Below, in pieces: positions 9,445 to 17,872 of a stretch of 64,000 nucleotides of DNA. Source of the DNA: an uncultured Alphaproteobacteria bacterium (GTDB taxonomy: Bacteria; Pseudomonadota; Alphaproteobacteria; RF32; CAG-239); assembly GCA_934248075.1 (NCBI GenBank), contig CAKQKH010000003.1:1-64000 (forward strand), written 5' to 3'. A program made the translations under genes and the position numbers. The notes under the pieces are model-generated. The model was given only the letters and a program-made list of their open reading frames with translations. It ran no database searches and was not told the DNA's origin. Each line of letters begins with the position of its first letter. The first letter of the stretch is position 1.

Positions 9445-11205
9445 CTAATGCAACAAGCAATCATTACCATTGGCTTTCAGGTAACGACAGTTTTTTTGCA
9501 ACTCAGCGGAACTTCCCCGCACCACCAATCTAAACCACCTGCGTCCGTCAATTTCCGCAACCACAACTTCCGGCTGATAGGCTTTTAGCTCCGGAAATTT
9601 GGACGACAACATTGCCCAATCGGCATCGGCGTTTTCTTTATATTCATAAGCGCCTAGTTGCATCTCATGATAGTCAGCTGATTTTGCGGCATATTTTACA
9701 GTAGGCCGAGATTTTGCCGCAGAAGCCACCACATCTTCCAGCCAATTAGGGGTCTGCGCCCAACCGCGCTCGTCCTTCACCACGGTTGCGGTGACATTCA
9801 TCTGCGATTTAACCGCCGACATCATTTCTATCAAATCGCGATTATAATATTGTTTGAGAGTTTGCGCGATATCCTTAATCGGAGCCTTAAGTAACATTTT
9901 ATTAAAAGGCGATAAACCGGCATTAAAATAGAGACTACGCAGCGCAACAGCTCTGTCCGCTTTAATCTGCGCCAATCTATGTTCCATTTCAATCATCGTA
10001 ATTTTAGCGCTCAACAATGCTAATTTGTCCGCATCAGTCGGATGATAAATTTTATTCAATCGCTGAATTTCTTTTTTCAAATCCGCCTGCGCCCGCATCG
10101 CGGCGTCATAATCGCTGTCTGCTAATTTCACCATCTGATAATTCAGCTCAATCTGACTAAAAATTGCGGCCCCCAATTCATCAAACACTCTCCGCCGCAA
10201 CATCTGATAATCGTTGCTTTTGGTTTTTGTTTGCGCAAAATCAGCCACCGCTTGCAACAAATTTTGAGCAACCTTGACAGATTTAGCATACAATTCACGC
10301 TCATAGACTGAATTTTCAATTTTCAAGCCATTAATATCCAAACTCGGCACCAACGGATAATTCTGCAGGATTTCGTGCCGCATATCGGCATATGTGTAAC
10401 TTTTAACCTTTTCTTTGGCCTGCGCAAATTCTTTACGATTACGGATTGCGGCCTCCTGAAATATTTCTATGCTGTAATTTTTATCAAAATCATCAAGTTC
10501 ATAAAATCTACGCCCTTCCAGCTCCACTTTTTTGGGTTCTGTCTTGGTCAAATCGCCATATTCCAAAATCGCAAATGACAAATTTTTATTTAATTCTGTT
10601 ATTTTCAACAGCCGGACTTCTTGATTTTTGCGATATTCATATTCTTTATCGCTTAACGTTCCGTTGCGTTTTTCCTTAGCATTCAAAGCCTCAACAACTT
10701 TTCCCTCTTGTCGCAATATCCGCTCAAGTTCCTTAATTTTTTTATTGGCAAACCACGCTTCCTGATGAGCTTTAATTGCCGCCAAAGCCAGATGTTTGGA
10801 AGATGTTTCATAAAAATAATTATCTCTATACGGCTGACTGTCATTTAGAACCGAAACCGCGTCCACAATTGCAAATTCCAACACTCTGGAAACCTTAACC
10901 AGCCGGTTTTCATCATTAACATTATTGCTGATTATCTCTTTTATAACCTCATCTGGTTGTTTCCGATTATCAAAACCGCTAATTTTTTTATTCAAGTTAT
11001 GACTAAATACATCAACATTGTATTTCACGGCGCGAGAAATTGACGCATACACGTCTTGTTTCCCTTCTGCCGGTTCGGGATTCGCCGCAAATACCAGCTC
11101 ATCAGCTTCAATTTTGGCATTTTTACCACTATCAATCATTGAACAAGAAGCCTGCGCCACCACCGCGCAAAGCGCAAAAAACTTGAATATTTTGGTTCTA
11201 AACAT
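9445..11205 (-). CDS. TolC-like outer-membrane lipoprotein with C-terminal SPOR-like domain
   Basis: This 586-residue protein starts with a lipoprotein signal peptide (lipobox AQASC, Cys21). The body is mostly long amphipathic helices with the periodicity of TolC/OEP efflux channels (for example FDELGAAIFSQIELNYQMVK and LNKIYHPTDADKLALLSAK). The last 80 residues (MQLGAYEYKENADADWAML, then EIDGRRWFRLVV, then ending in a Cys pair) look like a SPOR peptidoglycan-binding fold. A TolC fold plus SPOR in one chain is unusual. No inner-membrane pump or adaptor gene lies nearby. It could serve secretion rather than efflux. Secretion and general fold are clear; function is inferred. Confidence 0.65.
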   Translation of the reverse strand: MFRTKIFKFFALCAVVAQASCSMIDSGKNAKIEADELVFAANPEPAEGKQDVYASISRAVKYNVDVFSHNLNKKISGFDNRKQPDEVIKEIISNNVNDENRLVKVSRVLEFAIVDAVSVLNDSQPYRDNYFYETSSKHLALAAIKAHQEAWFANKKIKELERILRQEGKVVEALNAKEKRNGTLSDKEYEYRKNQEVRLLKITELNKNLSFAILEYGDLTKTEPKKVELEGRRFYELDDFDKNYSIEIFQEAAIRNRKEFAQAKEKVKSYTYADMRHEILQNYPLVPSLDINGLKIENSVYERELYAKSVKVAQNLLQAVADFAQTKTKSNDYQMLRRRVFDELGAAIFSQIELNYQMVKLADSDYDAAMRAQADLKKEIQRLNKIYHPTDADKLALLSAKITMIEMEHRLAQIKADRAVALRSLYFNAGLSPFNKMLLKAPIKDIAQTLKQYYNRDLIEMMSAVKSQMNVTATVVKDERGWAQTPNWLEDVVASAAKSRPTVKYAAKSADYHEMQLGAYEYKENADADWAMLSSKFPELKAYQPEVVVAEIDGRRWFRLVVRGSSAELQKNCRYLKANGNDCLLH

Positions 11206-11316
11206 CGGCCTATCTCCAATGTAACAATATGTAACAAGAATTTAAGAGCTTTTTACCAAAAATATTGATATATGTAAACTAAAATAAATTTATTGAACTT
11301 TTTAGGGGTAAAATTT

Positions 11317-12333
11317 ATGTCAAATATTAGAGTTGCGGTCATTGGCGCCGGCATGATGGGCAAAAATCACCTGCGAACCTACAAAAATTTAAATGGTGTA
11401 GATCTTATCGGTGTTTACGATATTTTTCCCGAGGCCTGCAAAGCCGCCGCAGAAACCTTTGGCATCAAAGCTTTTTCTTCTCTTGAAGAGGTTGCCAAAG
11501 AAGTTGACGCCGTCAGTGTCGTAACAACTTCCGTTACTCATGCCGAAGTTGGCGAATTTTTCCTGAACAAAGGCATTCACTGCCTGATGGAAAAACCGCT
11601 TGCCACCACAGAAATGCAGTGCCAAAAATTAATTAAAGCCGCCAAGAAAAATAATGTAACTTTGTTGGTCGGCCATATTGAGCAATTTAATCCGGCAGTT
11701 GAACAAATGCACAAACTACTGTCAGATACCTCCAAAATCTGCGCTCTGAGCGCTCATCGCATGTCTGCCGCCAGTGGCCGCATTACCGATGTAGATGTCG
11801 CTATGGATTTGATGATTCACGATGTCGAAGTAATTTTGTCTTTGGTAAAATCTCCGGTAGTAAATGTTCAAGCGTCTGCCGTCAAAACCAAGACCAGCCC
11901 CAAAGGCAAAGATTTTATCACTGCTTTATTGGAATTTGAAAATGGTGTTACCGCAGATATCACGGCCAGCCGCATTACTCAGGCTCGTGTTCGCACCTTG
12001 TCGGTAACCACAGACACCAACTACATTGATATGGACTTTATTAATCAGAGCATTAACGTTCATACTCAAGGCCGTATGCCTTATGTTAACCAAGACGAAA
12101 TTCCGGATTGGATGCACTATGGTTTGAAGGGTAGTGTTGAACAGTTGTTTATTCCGACCAACCAACCTTTGCAAGCCGAACTCAACCACTTTATGAACTG
12201 TGTTCGCGGCACTGAAACTCCGCGGATTACCGGTGAAGCGGCTCTTGAAGCTCTGAAAGTAATTTGGGAAATTGAAGACAAACTCGGCTTTTTCGCTCAA
12301 GATAACAACTTGTTGCAAATTGCCGCCGAATAA
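11317..12333 (+). CDS. Gfo/Idh/MocA family NAD(P)-dependent oxidoreductase
   Basis: This 338-residue protein has an N-terminal Rossmann fold with VAVIGAGMMGKNHLRTY (residues 5-21). The conserved CLMEKPLA segment carries the EKP dinucleotide and catalytic motif. The C-terminal substrate domain has DVAMDLMIHDVEVIL, where the H-D pair is typical. It resembles sugar dehydrogenases such as UDP-GlcNAc 3-dehydrogenase, but the substrate cannot be set from sequence. The start is ATG 11317 with AGGGGT eight bases before it; an in-frame TTG at 11293 is less likely. A strong terminator follows at 12351. Confidence 0.9.
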   Translation: MSNIRVAVIGAGMMGKNHLRTYKNLNGVDLIGVYDIFPEACKAAAETFGIKAFSSLEEVAKEVDAVSVVTTSVTHAEVGEFFLNKGIHCLMEKPLATTEMQCQKLIKAAKKNNVTLLVGHIEQFNPAVEQMHKLLSDTSKICALSAHRMSAASGRITDVDVAMDLMIHDVEVILSLVKSPVVNVQASAVKTKTSPKGKDFITALLEFENGVTADITASRITQARVRTLSVTTDTNYIDMDFINQSINVHTQGRMPYVNQDEIPDWMHYGLKGSVEQLFIPTNQPLQAELNHFMNCVRGTETPRITGEAALEALKVIWEIEDKLGFFAQDNNLLQIAAE

Positions 12334-12350
12334 ATCCTTGTCAAATCAAC

Positions 12351-12384
12351 AAAAAAGAGGCATAAGAGATTGTGCCTCTTTTTT
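12351..12384 (+). terminator. Rho-independent terminator after the Gfo/Idh gene
   Basis: AAAAAAGAGGCA and TGCCTCTTTTTT are inverted arms around a short loop, ending in a T run. It lies 18 bases after the stop codon and is symmetric enough to work on both strands. Confidence 0.9.
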
Positions 12385-12386
12385 AG

Positions 12387-12830
12387 TGTGGACTTTTGAC
12401 CTGCGCAAATCGCTCTAGATGAGCTGTTATATACTCCTTAGAAATAAAACTCGGAGAACAGTTTAGATAGAGTGATTTAGAAGACGAGGAAAATTTTAGT
12501 GTACATAATAGTACATGAATTTTCCGAAAGCGCGCTAAATCGCTCTAGATAAGATGTTATACGAGTTTTAAAACAAAACTCGGAGAATGGGTTAGATAGA
12601 GTGATTTGAAAGGCAAAAGTACCGCAGCGTACATAGAGGTACGTGAGGACACTTTTGACCTGTGCAAATCGCTCTAGATGAGCTGCTATATGAGCAAAAC
12701 TCGGAGAACAGTTTAGATAGAGTGATTTGAAAGGCAAAAGTACCACAGCGTACATAGAGGTACGTGAGGACACTTTTGACCTGCGCAAATCGCTCTAGAT
12801 GAGCTGTTATACGAGTTTTGAAGATATGAG
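12387..12830. repeat. Cluster of GTAC-core palindromic elements
   Basis: This gene-free stretch upstream of truA holds the right half of one element (12387-12432) and three whole imperfect palindromes at about 12463-12550, 12594-12680 and 12713-12800. Each opens with AGATAGAGTGATTT and closes with a near reverse complement, AAATCGCTCTAGAT. The inner arms differ: GGAAAATT with AATTTTCC in the first, CAAAAGT with ACTTTTG in the next two. The centre is GTAC-ATAGAG-GTAC or GTAC-ATAATA-GTAC. The spacers hold a second hairpin (ACGAGTTTT with AAAACTCG). The cluster ends at the truA start codon. Confidence 0.9.
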
Positions 12831-13719
12831 ATATAAAATAACAATAGAATACAATGGCACAAACCTGCTTGGTTGGCAAAGACAAATTGATGGGCCAAGT
12901 GTGCAAGAATATTTAGAGATTGCATTGAGCAGATTGGCGCGGCAGGCTTCCACCACAACTCAACAAGAACTTCGTAGTAAATCGGGTTTTGGTGAGGAGA
13001 ATGACGATGCCGACACGGAGCGCAAGGCCGCAGCGTACATAGAGGTACGTGAGGACCTGAGCACCGGATTGGCGCGGCAGGCTTCCACCACAACCAGATT
13101 TATAGAAGTTCAAGGAGCAGGCCGCACCGACGCAGGAGTCCATGCCTTGGGGCAAGTTGCTCATTTTGACTTAGAAAGAGATATTGCCGATTGGAAACTG
13201 CGAGACGCTTTGAATTTCCATTTGCGGGATCTTGGCGCTCCGGTAGTTATTTTGCAAGTTGAAGCGGTATCAAATGATTTTAATGCGCGCTTTTCGGCTT
13301 TAGGAAGAGGATATATTTACAGGATTCTTAATCGGCGGGCGCCCAGCGTTTTAGAAAAAGATCGAGCTTGGTGGGTTCCGGTGCCATTAGATGTTGAGAA
13401 AATGCGTCAGGGGGCTAAACATCTGTTGGGGCATCATGACTTCAGTTCGTTTCGCGCCGCTGCGTGTCAGGCCAAATCACCGCTAAAAACCTTAGATAAG
13501 CTCGACATAAGTGTCCACAACGAAGAAATAATTTTTGAAGTTGAGGCCAAATCGTTTCTGCACCATCAGGTTCGCAATATGGTTGGCACCCTCAAGCTGG
13601 TTGGCGACGGACATCTCAAACCGGAAGATATTATCAAGATTCTTGAGGCCAAAGATCGCAAAGCCGCGGGGCCGACTGCACCGGCCTGCGGGCTATACTT
13701 AAGCAAAGTTTGGTATTAA
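12826..13719 (+). CDS. truA: tRNA pseudouridine(38-40) synthase with an in-frame insertion
   Basis: TruA converts U38-U40 of tRNAs to pseudouridine. The start is ATG 12826 (MRYKITIEYNGT); an upstream ATG at 12799 lies in the repeat. Family blocks are intact: GWQRQ, SVQEYLEIAL, GAGRTDAGVHALGQVAHFD with the catalytic Asp, NFHL, FSSFRAAACQAKSP and HHQVRNMVGTL. Between SRL and FIEVQGAGR there are about 50 extra residues. They begin and end with the same peptide ARQASTTT, encoded by two 28-bp direct repeats 135 bp apart. The extra DNA carries the GTAC palindrome core, so a mobile palindrome probably inserted in frame. The insertion lies before the catalytic loop, and the enzyme may still be active. 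The gene converges on recX with a short overlap. Confidence 0.93.
   Translation: MRYKITIEYNGTNLLGWQRQIDGPSVQEYLEIALSRLARQASTTTQQELRSKSGFGEENDDADTERKAAAYIEVREDLSTGLARQASTTTRFIEVQGAGRTDAGVHALGQVAHFDLERDIADWKLRDALNFHLRDLGAPVVILQVEAVSNDFNARFSALGRGYIYRILNRRAPSVLEKDRAWWVPVPLDVEKMRQGAKHLLGHHDFSSFRAAACQAKSPLKTLDKLDISVHNEEIIFEVEAKSFLHHQVRNMVGTLKLVGDGHLKPEDIIKILEAKDRKAAGPTAPACGLYLSKVWY
12932..13094 (+). mobile_element. In-frame palindromic element inside truA, flanked by 28-bp direct repeats
   Basis: The 28-bp sequence starting GATTGGCGCGGCAGG occurs at 12932-12959 and again at 13067-13094, exactly 135 bp (45 codons) apart. Between the copies lies the same palindrome core as in the intergenic clusters (GCAGCGTACATAGAGGTACG, 13030-13049). 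The peptide it adds (QQELRSKSGFGEEND and following) has no counterpart in TruA. This matches the behaviour known for Rickettsia palindromic elements, which insert in frame into genes. Identity with a named family cannot be tested here. Confidence 0.8.
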
Positions 13720-14261
13720 TTCACCTCGGTTTCCAACACTTTTACTGCCACATCATAGTCAAAACCGGCGCGCACCAAAATTGCCAAATCTTTAGAACGC
13801 CGCTCTTTGCGAATTTCTTCAGTGGCGCTAAACGGCCCGATATGTTTTTTACGCGCCAAACGCAGCGCCGCGTCATACGGATCAAATTCTTGTTCAGAAA
13901 TCAAGCGTTCAATCAGATTTTCATCGATTCCTTTTTCTCGCAGTTTGCCCTGAATATATCGCGGAGATTTACCAGCGGCCAAATAATCCTTGATTTTCAG
14001 TTCACTAAAGCGCGCGTCATCAACATATCCGACACGTTGAAAATCTTCTAAAATTTCCTCTATCCAATCATACGCCTCCTGTTTAGCAAAATCAGGAGTA
14101 TGATAGGCATAATCATTGACCCGCCGCCGTAAAACGTTGCGCAGATTGGCCACTGAGGACTCAAAACGCTTCAGATAATACAGCGCGATATTTTTCACGC
14201 GCTGTTTAGTCATTTTGCGTAAAACTCTAACGTTTTTCCGCTCATTTTCCATATCCGCCAC
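13716..14261 (-). CDS. recX: Regulatory protein RecX
   Basis: This 181-residue RecX-like protein modulates RecA filament activity. The chain shows the three-helix repeats of the family: ALYYLKRFESSVANLRNVL, then DFQRVGYVDDARFSELKIKD with the typical G-Y-x-D-D-x-R-F motif, and SPRYIQGKLREKGI. The C-terminal repeat has LARKKHIG. The gene ends tail-to-tail with truA, overlapping by a few bases. recA is not in the window. Alphaproteobacterial RecX proteins are often divergent, as here. Confidence 0.87.
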   Translation of the reverse strand: MADMENERKNVRVLRKMTKQRVKNIALYYLKRFESSVANLRNVLRRRVNDYAYHTPDFAKQEAYDWIEEILEDFQRVGYVDDARFSELKIKDYLAAGKSPRYIQGKLREKGIDENLIERLISEQEFDPYDAALRLARKKHIGPFSATEEIRKERRSKDLAILVRAGFDYDVAVKVLETEVN

Positions 14262-14327
14262 TTGAAAAAACTCCTCAACAGGTTTATAAAACTTAAACTA
14301 ATATATTAAATAAAGGAAAAATCGGCA

Positions 14328-15239
14328 ATGACAACATCTTTTGATAATTGTACCTCATTTTTTATTGAAAACGGCGTTTACCAAGGACGGCTAATCCGTT
14401 TACACAAAGTCATAAACACCATTATTGACAAACAATCTTATCCCAAACCGATTGCCGCCGTTGTTGCCGAAAGCACTGTTTTGGCCGCCATGCTTGCCAG
14501 CCAACTCAAATATGAAGGCCTTTTCACTCTGCAAATACAATCTAACGGCGTAATTTCTCTGATGGTGGTTGACGTCACCTCAGACGGCAAAATTCGCGCC
14601 TGCGCCCGCTATGATGCCGATCATCTTGAGCAAAGCCAAAAGCTGCGTAAGACCACTGGCGAAATTGAGGCTGCTCCGCATCTTCTTGGCGGCGGGATTT
14701 TGGCTTTCACGGTTGATCAGGGCACTGATACCGAACTTTATCAAGGCACCGTAGAATTACAAGGCAAAAATCTTACTGAATGCGCTCTGCGCTATTTTAA
14801 GCAATCCGAGCAAATAGATACTGATCTCAAATTGTTTCTAAAGGCGCCTGAAGGTGAATCGACTTCCTGGCTGGCCGGTGGAATTATGTTGCAAAAACTA
14901 CCGTCCAAAGGTTCCGCCCTCTCACCGGAAGAACAAGCTGAATCTTGGAATGAAGCTAAAGTATTTATGGAATCTCTCCACGAAGACGAGATTTTTGATG
15001 CCTCTCTCACCGCGGAAAACATACTGACCAGATTATTTCATGGCAACAAATTGCAAATTTCCACGGCCAGAGAATATCAATTTGGCTGTCGTTGCTCGCG
15101 TAACAAACTATTACAGACACTTCAGACCTTTTCCGAAGACGATATCAATGCCATGATTGAAAAAGGCAAAATTACCGCCACCTGCAATTTTTGTAATGAA
15201 ACCTACACTTTTGAGCCTGGCGAAGTCCGCAAACAATAG
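14328..15239 (+). CDS. hslO: Redox-regulated chaperone Hsp33
   Basis: Hsp33 is a cytosolic holdase activated by oxidation. The 303-residue protein ends with the zinc-binding cysteines C254, C256, C286 and C289 (FGCRCSRNK and CNFC), the redox switch of the family. The N-terminal domain has KPIAAVVAESTVLAAMLAS and the LLGGGILAFTVDQG block. An AAAGGAAAAA box precedes the ATG. The terminator follows at 15274. It is the single gene of its transcript. Confidence 0.95.
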   Translation: MTTSFDNCTSFFIENGVYQGRLIRLHKVINTIIDKQSYPKPIAAVVAESTVLAAMLASQLKYEGLFTLQIQSNGVISLMVVDVTSDGKIRACARYDADHLEQSQKLRKTTGEIEAAPHLLGGGILAFTVDQGTDTELYQGTVELQGKNLTECALRYFKQSEQIDTDLKLFLKAPEGESTSWLAGGIMLQKLPSKGSALSPEEQAESWNEAKVFMESLHEDEIFDASLTAENILTRLFHGNKLQISTAREYQFGCRCSRNKLLQTLQTFSEDDINAMIEKGKITATCNFCNETYTFEPGEVRKQ

Positions 15240-15273
15240 TTTAACCAGTTTTTAATTAATATCTAATATGTTA

Positions 15274-15307
15274 AAAGAAGCTCCGTATTACAAAGGGCTT
15301 CTTTTGC
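15274..15307 (+). terminator. Terminator after hslO
   Basis: AAAAGAAGC and GCTTCTTTT arms flank a loop, with a T run at the end. It lies 35 bases after the hslO stop and before the lipoprotein gene. Confidence 0.75.
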
Positions 15308-15331
15308 GTATTTAGACAATGGAAGAAAACC

Positions 15332-15958
15332 ATGACTAATTTGAAAAAAATTTTACCAGTATTGGCGTTGACGGTTCTCATTGCCGGTTGTTCAAGCTGG
15401 TTTCCCGCCACAGAAGATGAAGATCTTCCTCGCTATCAAGAACCTCGTTATACCACTGATGAACCCATTCAACTAAAAGTCAGTCAGATTAAGATAACTT
15501 CTGAATTCACTCCGTCTTTCACCAGACCGCACGTTGAGCATTTGTTTCCGGTATCAATCGAAAAAACAGCTGAGCTTTGGGCGCAAGATCGTCTTAAAGC
15601 CGCGGACTATTCCAGCCGCAAAGTTGCCGAAGTCATCATTAAAGATGCCAGTGTAACCGAGGCTTTAGAGCAAAACGGCAATCAGATTTTCAACAATGAC
15701 AGAGTTAAATATCGCGCCACATTGGTTATGACCGTCAAAATCACCGATCCGGACAATATGTCTCAGGCTTCTACCAATGTTGATGCATGGCGGGAGCTGA
15801 TTATTCCGGCCAGCACCGATATCGCCGAAAAAGAGCAATATTGGAACGGCATGGTCACCAAGCTGTTTGATGAATTTAACATCAAAATGACTTCCAATAT
15901 CTACCAATATCTAAATATGTATGTGATTAATAAACCGCTTGAACCAACTTATTACTAG
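15332..15958 (+). CDS. Conserved lipoprotein of unknown function
   Basis: This 208-residue protein has a clear lipoprotein signal (LTVLIAGC, Cys20), followed by an acidic linker (PATEDEDLPRY). The mature part is a mixed alpha/beta domain with a patterned middle region (PHVEHLFPVSIEKTAELWAQ). It has no cysteines beyond the lipobox. Similar short lipoproteins with this layout occur in alphaproteobacteria, but I cannot assign a role. It overlaps the apaG stop codon tail-to-tail by four bases. Confidence 0.75.
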   Translation: MTNLKKILPVLALTVLIAGCSSWFPATEDEDLPRYQEPRYTTDEPIQLKVSQIKITSEFTPSFTRPHVEHLFPVSIEKTAELWAQDRLKAADYSSRKVAEVIIKDASVTEALEQNGNQIFNNDRVKYRATLVMTVKITDPDNMSQASTNVDAWRELIIPASTDIAEKEQYWNGMVTKLFDEFNIKMTSNIYQYLNMYVINKPLEPTYY

Positions 15959-16359
15959 TTCAAGGTGCGATTAGCTTTAGCAAATCCGGGTACAGACATC
16001 GAAAAAGTCGGTATCCGGATTTCTTTTGTCTGTCCTTCAGATAAAATCTTGCAACTGCCATAAAACACCGCGTGCGGGGAGTTGAGCGGCGCCTCAGAAG
16101 TAAACTCAAAACATTCCCCTGGTTCAAGCTCCGGCAACTCGCCCTTAAAACCGGCACTGCTGTCATTATAGCTGTTGCCGGCCTCGTCTGTAATATTCCA
16201 ATTTTTACCCACCAGCTGTATCTTACGGTCAGAATTATTTTCAATACAGAGATAATAGCCCCACATAAAACGGCTGGCCTGTTCATCAACCAAAACCGGA
16301 CACGCCGAGACCACGATTCCATCGCTCTGCGAAGTAGAAAAATCCTGCTCGTCAAACAT
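15955..16359 (-). CDS. apaG: ApaG domain protein
   Basis: This 134-residue protein has the fibronectin-like ApaG fold. The conserved blocks are GYYLCIENNSDRKIQLVGKN, WNITDEAGN, GELPELEPGECFEFTSEAPL and the closing GSCKILSEGQ plus EIRIPTFSM. ApaG was linked to metal-ion and diadenosine-tetraphosphate phenotypes in enterobacteria, but its biochemical role is unsettled. It is a single gene, transcribed away from the ankyrin-like gene region. Confidence 0.92.
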   Translation of the reverse strand: MFDEQDFSTSQSDGIVVSACPVLVDEQASRFMWGYYLCIENNSDRKIQLVGKNWNITDEAGNSYNDSSAGFKGELPELEPGECFEFTSEAPLNSPHAVFYGSCKILSEGQTKEIRIPTFSMSVPGFAKANRTLN

Positions 16360-16489
16360 TTTCCGGACTCCTTTAAGTGGTTAACCATTAGTTAACTTTT
16401 TAAATAATCCGATTTTGATTCGCAAGTCAGAGTCCGTTTTATCAACAGGCTTATACCCAGAATTTATCTTTTACTCCAGCATCAGACAC

Positions 16490-16526
16490 AAAAAAAGGTC
16501 CCTGATTTTCATCAGAAACCTTTTTA
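16490..16526 (-). terminator. Terminator after the first ankyrin-like gene
   Basis: The hairpin arms AAAAAGGTCCCTGATTTT and ATCAGAAACCTTTTT flank a short loop. A very similar hairpin follows the second ankyrin-like gene at 22363-22396. Confidence 0.75.
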
Positions 16527-16535
16527 AGCTACTGC

Positions 16536-17054
16536 CTACTTGCGATTTTTTTCCGCCAATATGGCAGCGACCTCGCGTTTGGCTTGCTCCTTTTTCAGTC
16601 TTTTCTGGCGCTTCTGCTCCCTATAGTAAGCCTCACTCTCCTCCCGCCATTTTCTCTCTTCTTCGCTCTCCTGGCGTTTTTTCGCCTCTTTGAGCTCGGC
16701 ATACGTCATACCGCCATATGCTCTCAGAAGAGACGTCATCGGCTCATGAGAACACTCAATCGGAGTATATTCCTTTGTCGTATAGCAGACATCCATATCA
16801 ACCGTGTACATTATCTCACGAGAGAGTACATAGTTGACATCGCAGCCCGCTTCAAGCAAGGCATGAGCTGCTTTTACGTCGTATGCTCTAATTGCATCCA
16901 GAAGAGCTTGTACCTTTTGGTACTTCTCTTTGGTCTCAGCAATTTCTTTTGCTAAAGCCTCTGATTGTGCTCTGCCCTCAGCTTCTGCTTTTTCTTTTCT
17001 CTTTGAACCGTCAAGTGCCTCGCAAATGCGGCTCCATAAATTTTTATTTGCCAT
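16536..17054 (-). CDS. Small ankyrin-repeat-like protein with charged C-terminus
   Basis: This 172-residue cytosolic protein has no signal peptide. A central stretch reads like one ankyrin repeat (AIRAYDVKAAHALLEAGCDV, residues about 54-73), followed by the closing helix LLRAYGGMTYAELKEAK. Both ends are rich in K, E and R and probably form coiled coils. A 124-residue protein at 22400 has the same core and a near-identical downstream hairpin, so the two look like duplicated cassettes. Function is unknown; single-repeat ankyrin proteins often mediate protein contacts. Confidence 0.6.
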   Translation of the reverse strand: MANKNLWSRICEALDGSKRKEKAEAEGRAQSEALAKEIAETKEKYQKVQALLDAIRAYDVKAAHALLEAGCDVNYVLSREIMYTVDMDVCYTTKEYTPIECSHEPMTSLLRAYGGMTYAELKEAKKRQESEEERKWREESEAYYREQKRQKRLKKEQAKREVAAILAEKNRK

Positions 17055-17130
17055 AATTATATATATTTAATTGTTTTCTATAGTATTATATATCATATTT
17101 TACTTAACCCGTCAACACAAAATTTAGACA

Positions 17131-17164
17131 AAAAAAATACCCTGCCGTTCGCAGGGTATTTTTA
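17131..17164 (-). terminator. Terminator after carD
   Basis: AAAATACCCTGC and GCAGGGTATTTT form a perfect stem with loop CGTTC, followed by a T run in the minus-strand direction, just after the carD stop. Confidence 0.9.
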
Positions 17165-17178
17165 AAACTTAAATTATT

Positions 17179-17685
17179 TTATTTAGCCAGCAAAGACAAC
17201 AACTTCTGAGTTGCGTCAGCCGGAGAAATATTTTCAAACACAGCATATTCATTAGCCAGCCGATCCAACGCCTGCTCATAAATTTGGCGCTCGCTATAAG
17301 ACTGCTCAGCCAAATTCTCGCTGCGATACAAATCGCGCACCACCTCGGCAATGGCAACCGGACTACCGGAATTAATTTTATTTTCATATTCCTGAGCCCG
17401 ACGAGACCACATAACTTTTTTAACCTTTGCTTTGCCCTTAAGGGTGGTCAAAGCCTCATTAATCGTGTCTGCTCCGGAGATTTTGCGCAAACCGGTTGTC
17501 TCAGCTTTTGCCATAGGAATACGCAATGTCATTTTATCTTTAGCAAAATTAACCACAATCAACTCTAGTTCTGTGCCGGCAACATTCTGTTTGGTTATGT
17601 CAGAGACTTTACCAACGCCATGCGCCGGATAAACCACATATTCACCGGAACTGAATGGGTTCAACACTGAGATTTTCTTATTCAT
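17179..17685 (-). CDS. carD: CarD family transcriptional regulator
   Basis: This 168-residue protein binds RNA polymerase beta and stabilises open promoter complexes in homologues. The N-terminal Tudor-like RNAP-interaction domain reads FSSGEYVVYPAHGVGKVSDI, residues 11-30. The C-terminal helical domain has KKVMWSRRAQEYENKINSG and IAEVVRDLYRSE, the DNA-contact region. AAGGAAGTAAG precedes the ATG. It is a single gene with its own terminator. Confidence 0.95.
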   Translation of the reverse strand: MNKKISVLNPFSSGEYVVYPAHGVGKVSDITKQNVAGTELELIVVNFAKDKMTLRIPMAKAETTGLRKISGADTINEALTTLKGKAKVKKVMWSRRAQEYENKINSGSPVAIAEVVRDLYRSENLAEQSYSERQIYEQALDRLANEYAVFENISPADATQKLLSLLAK

Positions 17686-17872
17686 CTTACTTCCTTGTTA
17701 TTATGATTATTGGCGATATTACTAAATTACAGCGTTAACATACCACAAATTTAGATTTAAATCTAGTCAAAAAATTAATTTTGTCAAAAAACTTTATTTC
17801 ATCTTAACTCAATATTAATTGTAACCACCTAGAATAATGTATAAATGTATCTTTTTTAAGGCAGATAAATCC

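Noticed and set aside
12799..12825. An earlier ATG for truA at 12799.
   Set aside because: It lies in the palindromic repeat and would add a nonsense extension; MRYKITIEYNGT at 12826 is the conserved TruA start.
12400..12830. Possible integron attC sites, because of the palindromes with GTTATAC-like ends.
   Set aside because: The ends do not fit the attC core consensus, there is no integron integrase, and the elements also occur inside a gene and in mRNA leaders.
12477..13164. Minus-strand open frames across the repeat cluster and truA (with a repeated HVPLCTL peptide).
   Set aside because: They only read the palindromic repeats and the truA insert in the opposite direction; they have no Shine-Dalgarno sites and overlap a clear truA.
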